Shown piece by piece: positions 1 through 5,683 of a DNA stretch of 11,865 nt. The notes beneath the pieces were generated by a model. It was given only the letters and a program-made list of their open reading frames with translations, had not been told where the DNA came from and did not search any database. The position numbers and the translations under genes are program-made. This stretch comes from Desulfuromusa sp. (GTDB lineage Bacteria; Desulfobacterota; Desulfuromonadia; Desulfuromonadales; Geopsychrobacteraceae): the NCBI GenBank assembly GCA_030590745.1, contig JAUVCS010000011.1, forward strand, positions 1 to 11,865, written 5' to 3'. The stretch's first letter is position 1. Each line of letters opens with the position of its first letter.

Positions 1-568
1 GAACCTTAGCCATTTCTGCATTGATGGCCTCGGGTGAGGTGATGGTTGTCGAAGTGTGGGGAACCAGTTTGACCTCATGCAGTAGTGCGTCCAGATCCTC
101 TTCGGACATGTAAGCCATGTGGACTTTCCCTGAGGCCGTACAGTATGCGGGCAGTCTGGAACCAACCCGTGACACGACTCGAACCGTAAGGTTGGTTTCT
201 ATAACATCCAGATAAACAACGTAATTTTCTTTATAGATAGCTACATAGGCGGTTTCATTACTCTCTTCAACAATCTGTTCGAGGATTGGTTTCGCCTGTC
301 GCAACAGTCCCATCTGCTTGATAAAAGTTTGACCAAGCTCCAGAGCCTTTAGACCCAGTCGATAATTTTCTGTCGCCTTGTTCTGCTCAATATAGCCTCG
401 TGATTCAAGGGTTGCGAGGAGCCGGAAAACGTTATTTTTATGGAGCTTCAACCGTTTGCTCAACTCAGTAACGCCAAGCTCATCGATATCGCCATGAAAT
501 TGCTCAAGCAGATCGAGGGCGTGAGAAACCGCCTGAATAATATATTCAGATTTATCTTTTTTGACCAT
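1..568 (-). CDS. IclR-family transcriptional regulator (partial, C-terminus off the left edge)
   Basis: I translated the minus strand from an ATG at 568; 189 codons stay open to the window edge, so the C-terminal part is missing. Residues about 10-62 form an N-terminal winged helix-turn-helix (around TELSKRLKLHKNNVFRLLATL), followed by the typical linker YRLGLKALELG and the start of the IclR effector-binding domain (ETAYVAIY, RVGSRLPAYCTASGKVHMAY, with Cys143 at the position usually near HATALGK). IclR proteins are cytoplasmic dimers that usually control a nearby catabolic or efflux operon and often their own gene. The start is supported by AGAAGGGGAT just upstream. It lies downstream of truD on the same strand but has its own promoters. 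The effector and targets cannot be read from this fragment; the target operon is probably beyond the left edge. Confidence 0.93.
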   Translation of the reverse strand, partial: MVKKDKSEYIIQAVSHALDLLEQFHGDIDELGVTELSKRLKLHKNNVFRLLATLESRGYIEQNKATENYRLGLKALELGQTFIKQMGLLRQAKPILEQIVEESNETAYVAIYKENYVVYLDVIETNLTVRVVSRVGSRLPAYCTASGKVHMAYMSEEDLDALLHEVKLVPHTSTTITSPEAINAEMAKV

Positions 569-597
569 GGCTACTATCCCCTTCTGGTGTTTTTCCT

Positions 598-614
598 ATA
601 TATAATGTATATAT
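598..614. repeat. AT palindrome at the predicted start point of P2
   Basis: The plus strand reads ATATATA-ATG-TATATAT: perfect 7-bp arms around 3 nt. It touches the P2 -10 box and covers the predicted transcription start, where a repressor site would act. Pure A/T palindromes also arise by chance, so the operator reading is weak. Confidence 0.4.
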
Positions 615-641
615 CGTATCTTCAGGTTGTGGTTCTGTCAA
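613..641 (-). promoter_or_regulatory. Proximal sigma70 promoter (P2) of the iclR-family gene
   Basis: On the minus strand TTGACA (636-641) is followed after 17 nt by TACGAT (613-618). The start point would be near 606, about 40 nt upstream of the ATG. Together with P1 this makes two tandem promoters 73 nt apart with identical -35 boxes and spacing. Confidence 0.6.
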
Positions 642-685
642 TCCTGATCTGCTGCAGATAACCGGAGTTTATCCCCATCAGATTA

Positions 686-714
686 ATTGTAGAATGCCGT
701 TCTATTATTGTCAA
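686..714 (-). promoter_or_regulatory. Distal sigma70 promoter (P1) of the iclR-family gene
   Basis: On the minus strand a perfect -35 box TTGACA (709-714) is separated by exactly 17 nt from a -10 box TACAAT (686-691). The predicted start would be near 679, giving a leader of about 110 nt. The spacer carries a 15-bp palindrome, annotated separately. This is a pattern call from sequence only. Confidence 0.75.
690..704. promoter_or_regulatory. Candidate IclR-type operator inside promoter P1
   Basis: The plus strand reads TAGAA-TGCCG-TTCTA, a 5-5-5 inverted repeat. It fills most of the -35/-10 spacer of P1 and overlaps the -10 box by two bases. The known E. coli IclR operator has the same 15-bp geometry (TGGAA...TTCCA). 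Steric repression of its own promoter by the IclR-family product is the natural reading, but this is an inference. Confidence 0.55.
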
Positions 715-732
715 ATAAAACCGGATTTTTTA

Positions 733-1923
733 TTATTTTTTAATCAATTCTTGCAGGACGCTGGTGGCGTAACTCCCTTTGGGTAGAACAAAACGGAATG
801 TGATAAAATTTTTCCCATGGTCGATAATTTCCGGTTGGTTAAGAGGAACTCTGAGAGGTCGGCGTTCTCCCGACATCGTTAACCCCCTGCCAAGTTTCCA
901 GCTCTCCAGAGATAATCCACTCTTTTCCAGCATCTTCAGTTCCGTTTCCCCGGGGTTCCCTGTAGCAATCATGACTTTACTACCGAACAGTGGTGCTGAT
1001 GGGCTGATTTCAAAGTTATCAGCCCGGGATTGTTCGGCAGCAGCTTGTTCTACCCTGAAACATGCCCCATTAATGTGTTTAACCGCAATATCCCCATCCT
1101 TAAGCTGTTCCAGCTCCGGCAACCTTTGCCGCAGCAGTTGATCGAAAAGATCGGCTTGTGCCGCAGAGAGGAAAAGCCGCAATAAATTTTTCGGCAGGGA
1201 AAAGACCGCCATCTGGTGGGATTTCCCATTTTGGAGCAGCTGCAGTAAATGGCGTTCGTCGGCCATTCCGCTAGGCAGCCTGTCGAGAGCTTCCTGAATT
1301 TTACCTTGTCGATAGAGCTCTGCTGCTTCCTGCCAATCCGGATTGCGAATGAGCTGTGGATTGCCAAGATATTCCCGGCAGAATTGCGGATATTTTTTCT
1401 GCACCAGTAGTTTGCCTAATTCTGCTGAATTCCCCAGAACCCCATAGCGCTGCTCACCGAAGAGATTAGGGACACCACGTTTTTCCAGTTGCTCCAGGAT
1501 AAGTTTGGCGTGGGGCAGGGCTTCTGCGCCGGTTTCACGGAGGGTGATGGTAAAACGGTTGCCGGCGAGGTGACCAAGGCGAAGTTTATTTTCGTGCCGA
1601 TTAATCTGGAGAATTTTGGCGTGATTCAGTTTGAGCTTTTCAATTTTCTCCAACTGACTGCGTGGAACTGAGATCATTTGTCTGGTCAAAGCCCGTGCAT
1701 CTTTCAGCCCGGCATAACCGAGATCACGTTCTCTGATCTTTAACCCTTTTGCCAGTTGAACGAGGAGGTTGCGAGTGGTAATCCCGGACTTTTCAATCCA
1801 CAGATAAAGGTGCTCCCCTTTGCCAGAGCAGGAATAGAGAGGGATCTCATCAACCTGAAAATCCTCTATCGTCTGTTTATAGATTCCACCGATACCGGGA
1901 AGATCTTCGGTTAACCAGTTCAC
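733..1923 (-). CDS. truD: tRNA pseudouridine(13) synthase TruD
   Basis: A 396-residue cytoplasmic enzyme that isomerises U13 to pseudouridine in tRNA. Family landmarks are all present: DFQVDEIPLY at residues 21-30, GEHLYLWIEKSGITT, the catalytic block YAGLKDARALTRQ at 70-82 with catalytic Asp75 (equivalent to E. coli TruD Asp80), NRFTITLR near 122-129, VPNLFGEQRYG at 151-161 and the C-terminal GERRPLRVPL. The protein is somewhat longer than E. coli TruD (about 350 residues). The start is GTG at 1923, overlapping the trmB stop as GTGA, and AAGGGGGGAGA directly before it is a strong Shine-Dalgarno inside the end of trmB, so translation is probably coupled. No clear terminator follows, so transcripts may read on into the iclR-family gene. 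Confidence 0.95.
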   Translation of the reverse strand: MNWLTEDLPGIGGIYKQTIEDFQVDEIPLYSCSGKGEHLYLWIEKSGITTRNLLVQLAKGLKIRERDLGYAGLKDARALTRQMISVPRSQLEKIEKLKLNHAKILQINRHENKLRLGHLAGNRFTITLRETGAEALPHAKLILEQLEKRGVPNLFGEQRYGVLGNSAELGKLLVQKKYPQFCREYLGNPQLIRNPDWQEAAELYRQGKIQEALDRLPSGMADERHLLQLLQNGKSHQMAVFSLPKNLLRLFLSAAQADLFDQLLRQRLPELEQLKDGDIAVKHINGACFRVEQAAAEQSRADNFEISPSAPLFGSKVMIATGNPGETELKMLEKSGLSLESWKLGRGLTMSGERRPLRVPLNQPEIIDHGKNFITFRFVLPKGSYATSVLQELIKK

Positions 1924-2609
1924 TCTCCCCCCTTGCCCCAGTGGAGCCGAAACCCCTTGTCCAACTGCGGTGGATCGATTTCAAGATCGGTTTTTTTGCT
2001 GTAACGACAGAGAAAAATCGGTTGCCCCAGATCAAGAAAACGCTGCATATATTTTGAAATTGGATAATCCCCCAAATCATGGGTATAGGGTGTTGGCAGC
2101 AAATTATTCAACCGTTGTTCGCCGCTGAGTAGTTCTGCTGCGGATTCACCGTAATCGATAAAGTCGCTACAGAAGTTCAGCTCGCCATGATCCTGTAAAC
2201 AGTAGAGTGCCAGATCGAGAAAGTTTTGATTGAGAAGTCTTCTCTTGCGCTGCCGTTTTTTCGGCCAGGGATCTGGGCAGTTGATATAGATCGCCTGTAA
2301 ACTCTCTTTTTCCAGATATTGATACATCAGATAGCGTGCTTCTATGCGCATCATCAAAATGTTGGTCAGCCCTGAAGATTCAATCCGGCTGCAGGTCTGA
2401 CGGCAACCCTGATTAAAAATATCAATGGCAATAAAATTTTGCTCCGGGTGACGTTGGGCAATCTGAATAATAAAATCACCAATACCACAACCAATCTCAA
2501 GGGCGACCGGGTTGTTGTTACCAAACAGAGTCTTAAAGTTACCCGCAGTTTTTAACCGTGCCTCAGGAATAAATACAGGGGAGGTAATCAGTGTCATTCG
2601 TTGTGACAT
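1920..2609 (-). CDS. trmB: tRNA (guanine-N7-)-methyltransferase, TrmB family (divergent)
   Basis: A 229-residue class I SAM-dependent methyltransferase, expected to make m7G at position 46 in the variable loop of tRNA. Seen: the SAM-binding motif VALEIGCGIGDF at residues 35-46, an acidic residue ending strand 2 (AIDIF at 61-65), and the TrmB signature CPDPWPKKRQRKRRL at 111-125. The next conserved block is GELNFCSDF at 142-150. The C-terminal motif, usually T(K/R)(Y/F)E in this family, here reads SKYM at 185-188, so the usual Thr and Glu are absent; this is a divergent member and substrate or activity could differ. The gene begins 23 nt after the cytochrome gene stop and overlaps truD by 4 nt, so the three form one operon. 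The Shine-Dalgarno upstream of ATG 2609 is weak (GAAAAAGAAAA). Confidence 0.87.
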   Translation of the reverse strand: MSQRMTLITSPVFIPEARLKTAGNFKTLFGNNNPVALEIGCGIGDFIIQIAQRHPEQNFIAIDIFNQGCRQTCSRIESSGLTNILMMRIEARYLMYQYLEKESLQAIYINCPDPWPKKRQRKRRLLNQNFLDLALYCLQDHGELNFCSDFIDYGESAAELLSGEQRLNNLLPTPYTHDLGDYPISKYMQRFLDLGQPIFLCRYSKKTDLEIDPPQLDKGFRLHWGKGGE

Positions 2610-2632
2610 ATCGAGTTTTCTTTTTCAGGAAG

Positions 2633-2953
2633 TTAGTGAAGGTTGTAGAGACACTCACTGATGAGTTGTCGTTCTGCTTTTGTCAGTGAACTGTAGCTTG
2701 GCATGAAGTCCTTCGTCCGGGTTGCTGGATCAGCTGACAAAAACTCTTCTATTTGCGCTGCTGTCAATCGACTTCCTACTTCAGTGAGATCGGTCGCCGA
2801 AGAACCCCCTTTGCCATAAATCATATGACAACCCTTACATCCCAGCTCCCGGATTAACTTCATCCCCGGCTCAGAATCTTTTGCCGAGATTGCGACAAGG
2901 GGAAAGAACCCACAGAGAAACAGGGTCAGGAATATTGAAGTTATTACTTTCAT
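2633..2953 (-). CDS. Small periplasmic monoheme c-type cytochrome
   Basis: I place the start at ATG 2953 (106 residues) because a classical signal peptide begins exactly there: MKVITS, a hydrophobic core IFLTLFLCGFFPLV, and a cleavage site near AISA-KDSEPG (about residue 24). The frame can be extended upstream to 3010, but that would put 19 polar residues before the signal peptide. Heme attachment is CKGCH at 39-43, and the likely axial methionine is Met84 in DFMPSYSSL, giving a single-heme class I cytochrome c that shuttles electrons in the periplasm. The mature part ends in a helix with an AERQLISECLYNL pattern typical of the fold. It is the first gene of an operon with two tRNA-modification enzymes, which gives no hint of its redox partner. 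Confidence 0.88.
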   Translation of the reverse strand: MKVITSIFLTLFLCGFFPLVAISAKDSEPGMKLIRELGCKGCHMIYGKGGSSATDLTEVGSRLTAAQIEEFLSADPATRTKDFMPSYSSLTKAERQLISECLYNLH

Positions 2954-3328
2954 GCGTGGGCTTTCTTCTGGGAATATATTCTCAGCGCAAAATATTTGCT
3001 GGTTTTGCAAAAAAGGTTATGATGAATGAAGCTATTACCTGAATCCGTGAGTGGGCGGCTGAATTAATGTGCAAGGGCTTGGATTGAATAAGTGTTCCAT
3101 AAAATCTTAGCTGCACCCATAGGTTCAGCGGTGATTTTTGGGACGCTTAGGCAATTCAATGACTTGTGCTATTAACCGTCGATCCATTCACTGACTCAGG
3201 TATTAATTTACCCCGTAGTTGCCATTCATTGCAACTACGATTCCCCTTTGAATTAGTTCGTAAAATGGTTGCAATCGGGGGAGACGAGGACTAATCTGAG
3301 CGCGAGCCGGATAACAGGGATAAGATAT
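2954..3328. other. Divergent intergenic region between the cytochrome operon and the aminotransferase
   Basis: 375 nt with no convincing gene. It must hold promoters for both directions, but I see no hexamer pair strong enough to call. Visible structure: a 10-bp palindrome TTTTGCAAAA near 3003-3012, another (GAATATATTC) near 2969-2978 in the leader of the cytochrome gene, a 9-bp hairpin at 3214-3239, and complementary C and G runs near 3243 and 3277 flanking AT-rich sequence. The long segment before the aminotransferase start could be a regulated leader. No T-box core motif and no recognisable riboswitch motif was found by eye. Confidence 0.5.
3214..3239. repeat. 9-bp perfect inverted repeat (hairpin or operator) upstream of the aminotransferase
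   Basis: CGTAGTTGC and GCAACTACG form a perfect 9-bp stem with an 8-nt loop. It lies about 90 nt upstream of the aminotransferase start. There is no T-run directly after it, so it is not a standard terminator. It could be a regulator binding site or one arm of an attenuator; TTGCAA recurs downstream at 3269-3274. Confidence 0.5.
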
Positions 3329-4507
3329 ATGCAGATACCAATTTCAAATCGTGCCGGGGTGGTTGAACCGTTTCTGGCAATGGAGTTGATGGAACGCGCC
3401 AAGCAGTTGGAAGCGGATGGCCGGGATATTATCTACCTCTGTCTGGGTGAGCCCGATTTCAAGACCCCTCCGGCTATTCTTGCGGCAACCGGTCAGGCTT
3501 TGGCAGAGGGGGCGACATCCTATACCCATTCTCTCGGGTTGCTGGAACTTCGCCAGGAAATCTGTCGCCACTATCATAACTATTACGGCGTTAACATTGT
3601 CCCTGAGCAGGTCGTGGTTTCTTCCGGAACCAGTCCGTTGATGCTGCTCCTTTTTTCCACAATTCTCAACGATGGTGATGAACTGATTCTCAGCGACCCC
3701 GGCTATGCATGCTATCCCGGGTTTGTTAAGTTTTCAGGGGGGACACCGGTTCTATTACGGACTGCTGCAGAAGATGGATTTCAGCCGCAGGTTGATCAGG
3801 TCCGGGGGTTAATAACTGAAAAAACCCGTGGGCTGTTGATTAATTCTCCCTCGAATCCAGCGGGGTCTGTCCTCTCTGGTGAGGATATGCAGAGGCTCTC
3901 AGAACTGCCAATTCCGATCATCTCGGATGAAATTTATCATGGTTTGACCTATCAGGGGGATGAACATTCTATTCTGGAGTTCACTCAGGATGCCTTCGTT
4001 CTGGGGGGATTCTCCAAAGCTTACGCAATGACTGGCTGGCGATTGGGGTATCTGATTGCTCCTCTTTCCTGTATGCGGACTTTGCAAACCTTGCACCAGA
4101 ATTTTTTGATCTGTGCGAACCATTTTGTGCAGCGGGGTGGAATTGCTGCTTTGCAACAGTGTGGAGATGATGTCGCAAAAATGCGGGGGATTTATGATAA
4201 ACGACGCAAGAAATTAGTCGCAAATCTAAAAGAGCTCGGTTTTGGCGTACATTTTGAGCCGAAAGGGGCTTTTTATGTCCTTGCTGATGCACGCCATATT
4301 GACCCAAATTCACAAAGGCTGGCCCTTGATATCCTTGAAAAAACCGGTGTTGCCATAACTCCTGGTATCGATTTTGGACAGGGTGCCGAAGGGTTTTTAC
4401 GCTTTTCCTATACCCGTCCTTATGCTGAAATTGCCAGCGCATTGGAACGGCTGGACGTTTATTTAAGGGAGCGGGCTCTCGCTGAAAGTGACGAGGGAAC
4501 CCCATAA
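3329..4507 (+). CDS. Class I/II pyridoxal-phosphate aminotransferase, probable aromatic/prephenate or aspartate type
   Basis: A 392-residue fold-type I PLP enzyme of the cytoplasm. Seen: YLCLGEPDFKTP at 36-47, SSGTSPLMLLL at 98-108, SNPAGS with Asn176, the PLP-ring Asp200 and Tyr203 in ISDEIYHG, the Schiff-base Lys230 in GGFSKAYAMTGWRLG, and the carboxylate-binding Arg358 in FLRFSY. I chose ATG 3329, preceded by AGGGA, rather than a TTG at 3269; residues from there on match the family start (ISNRAGVVEPFLAMELM). Subgroup I-gamma members use aspartate, aromatic amino acids or prephenate. The neighbour aroF, 61 nt downstream on the same strand, makes aromatic amino acid synthesis the likeliest role (phenylalanine/tyrosine or arogenate step), but substrate cannot be read from motifs alone. 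Confidence 0.88.
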   Translation: MQIPISNRAGVVEPFLAMELMERAKQLEADGRDIIYLCLGEPDFKTPPAILAATGQALAEGATSYTHSLGLLELRQEICRHYHNYYGVNIVPEQVVVSSGTSPLMLLLFSTILNDGDELILSDPGYACYPGFVKFSGGTPVLLRTAAEDGFQPQVDQVRGLITEKTRGLLINSPSNPAGSVLSGEDMQRLSELPIPIISDEIYHGLTYQGDEHSILEFTQDAFVLGGFSKAYAMTGWRLGYLIAPLSCMRTLQTLHQNFLICANHFVQRGGIAALQQCGDDVAKMRGIYDKRRKKLVANLKELGFGVHFEPKGAFYVLADARHIDPNSQRLALDILEKTGVAITPGIDFGQGAEGFLRFSYTRPYAEIASALERLDVYLRERALAESDEGTP

Positions 4508-4557
4508 ATTTCCAATTTGGCAACCAATGTTTGAAATGACCCAGATCTTTCCTGTTT

Positions 4558-4568
4558 AAGGAGTTTTT
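4558..4568 (+). promoter_or_regulatory. Ribosome binding site of aroF
   Basis: AAGGAG at 4558-4563 followed by five T residues and the ATG at 4569. It fixes the aroF start. Confidence 0.7.
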
Positions 4569-5585
4569 ATGCTTATTGTCATGCACCATCATGCAACTAA
4601 AGAACAAGTCGACCAGGTTATCGCAGCAGTGAAGGCGATGGGTCTGACGGCAGAACCGATTCCTGGGAGTTTAAGAACCGCAATTGGAGTTCTTGGTAAT
4701 CAAGGTTATGTTGACGATTCAACGATTCGTACTCTGCCGGGGGTGCGAGAGACCATTCATGTCAGCAAACCTTATAAGATGGCTTCTCGTGATTTTCACC
4801 CGAAAGCGTCTATTATCGATGTCAGTGGGGTAAAGTTTGGGGATGGACAAAGGCCGGTGATTATTGCCGGACCCTGCTCAATTGAAACTGAGGAACAGAT
4901 AATGGTTGCCGCCAAGGAGGTCAAGGCTGGTGGTGCCAGAATGTTGCGAGGAGGTGCTTATAAACCGCGCACGGGCCCCCACTCTTTTCAGGGGCTTGGA
5001 GTGGAGGGGTTGAAGTACCTGCAGCAAGCTGGTCAGGCTTACGATCTACCGGTGGTGACTGAGGTGATGCGGATAGAACAGCTTGATACAGTGTGCCAAT
5101 ATGCAGATATGTTGCAGATTGGAGCCCGCAATATGCAGAATTTTGATCTTCTCAAGGAGGTTGGTAAAACCAGACATCCGGTGCTGCTGAAACGTGGAAT
5201 GAGTGCAACAATTGAGGAGTTTCTCGCGGCGGCAGAGTATATTCTTGCTGAAGGGAACAAGAATATTGTGCTGTGTGAACGGGGTATCCGTACCTTTGAA
5301 AAAGCCACCCGGAACACTCTGGACCTCTCTGTTGTCCCATTGATTCGGGAGATGAGTCATCTACCCATTATCGTTGATCCAAGCCATGCTACCGGGAAAC
5401 GGATGTTGGTCCCGGTGATGACCAAGGCCGCCCTGGTTGCCGGAGCTCATGGGGTGATGATGGAGGTCCATCCTAATCCTGCTCTGGCTCTTTGTGATGG
5501 TGCGCAGAGTTTATCCGGAGAATATTTTTCCGAATTGATGGAAGAAGTCAACCAATTGTTGGATTTTCTCGGCTATCGGGGCTGA
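4569..5585 (+). CDS. aroF: 3-deoxy-7-phosphoheptulonate (DAHP) synthase, type I-beta with N-terminal regulatory domain
   Basis: 338 residues. It condenses phosphoenolpyruvate with erythrose 4-phosphate in the first step of the shikimate pathway. Residues 1-70 (MLIVMHHHATKEQ...VSKPYK) are the ferredoxin-like/ACT-like extension found in Thermotoga-type enzymes, where it mediates feedback by aromatic amino acids. The TIM-barrel follows with IAGPCSIE (metal ligand Cys103), RGGAYKPRTGPHSFQG at 127-142, LLKRGMSATIEEFLAAAEYI, VDPSHATGKR (His273), MEVHPNP (Glu299) and CDGAQSL (Asp310). These four ligands and Lys132 are intact, so the enzyme should be active. It ends the aminotransferase-aroF unit and is followed by a strong terminator. 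The type call is firm; feedback by tyrosine or phenylalanine is inferred from the domain. Confidence 0.95.
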   Translation: MLIVMHHHATKEQVDQVIAAVKAMGLTAEPIPGSLRTAIGVLGNQGYVDDSTIRTLPGVRETIHVSKPYKMASRDFHPKASIIDVSGVKFGDGQRPVIIAGPCSIETEEQIMVAAKEVKAGGARMLRGGAYKPRTGPHSFQGLGVEGLKYLQQAGQAYDLPVVTEVMRIEQLDTVCQYADMLQIGARNMQNFDLLKEVGKTRHPVLLKRGMSATIEEFLAAAEYILAEGNKNIVLCERGIRTFEKATRNTLDLSVVPLIREMSHLPIIVDPSHATGKRMLVPVMTKAALVAGAHGVMMEVHPNPALALCDGAQSLSGEYFSELMEEVNQLLDFLGYRG

Positions 5586-5622
5586 TCAACTGTTGCGATT
5601 CTGAAATAATATTATTAGATTC

Positions 5623-5657
5623 AAGCCCCTTACACTCTTTGTGGTGAGGGGCTTTTT
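5623..5657 (+). terminator. Rho-independent terminator after aroF
   Basis: AAGCCCCT pairs with AGGGGCTT (with further G-U, A-U and C-G pairs inside) to give about 11 bp of GC-rich stem, followed by TTTTT at 5653-5657. It separates the aromatic unit from priA, so priA must be transcribed by read-through or from a start very close to its ATG. Confidence 0.88.
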
Positions 5658-5683
5658 GGTTAAGAACTTAAAGCAGTAGAGAG

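Noticed and set aside
440..661. Plus-strand open frame of 73 codons across the start of the iclR-family gene
   Set aside because: It lies antisense to a clear IclR helix-turn-helix region and its promoters, shows no domain and has no good Shine-Dalgarno.
2954..3010. 19-codon upstream extension of the cytochrome gene
   Set aside because: It would bury the signal peptide behind polar residues; the internal ATG at 2953 starts exactly at a standard signal sequence.
3309..3323. Sequence GGATAACAGGGATAA resembling part of the I-SceI homing site
   Set aside because: The match is partial and there is no intron or homing endonuclease context; it overlaps the ribosome-binding area of the aminotransferase.
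3269..3328. TTG start giving 20 extra residues on the aminotransferase
   Set aside because: The extra residues do not fit the family, and ATG 3329 has its own Shine-Dalgarno and a typical N-terminus.
3180..3328. T-box riboswitch before the aromatic operon
   Set aside because: The conserved T-box core sequence and a terminator with a T-run are both absent.
3981..4607. Minus-strand open frame of 208 codons opposite the aminotransferase
   Set aside because: Its sequence is low in recognisable motifs, rich in His/Gln/Arg from antisense codons, and the plus strand encodes a complete aminotransferase there.
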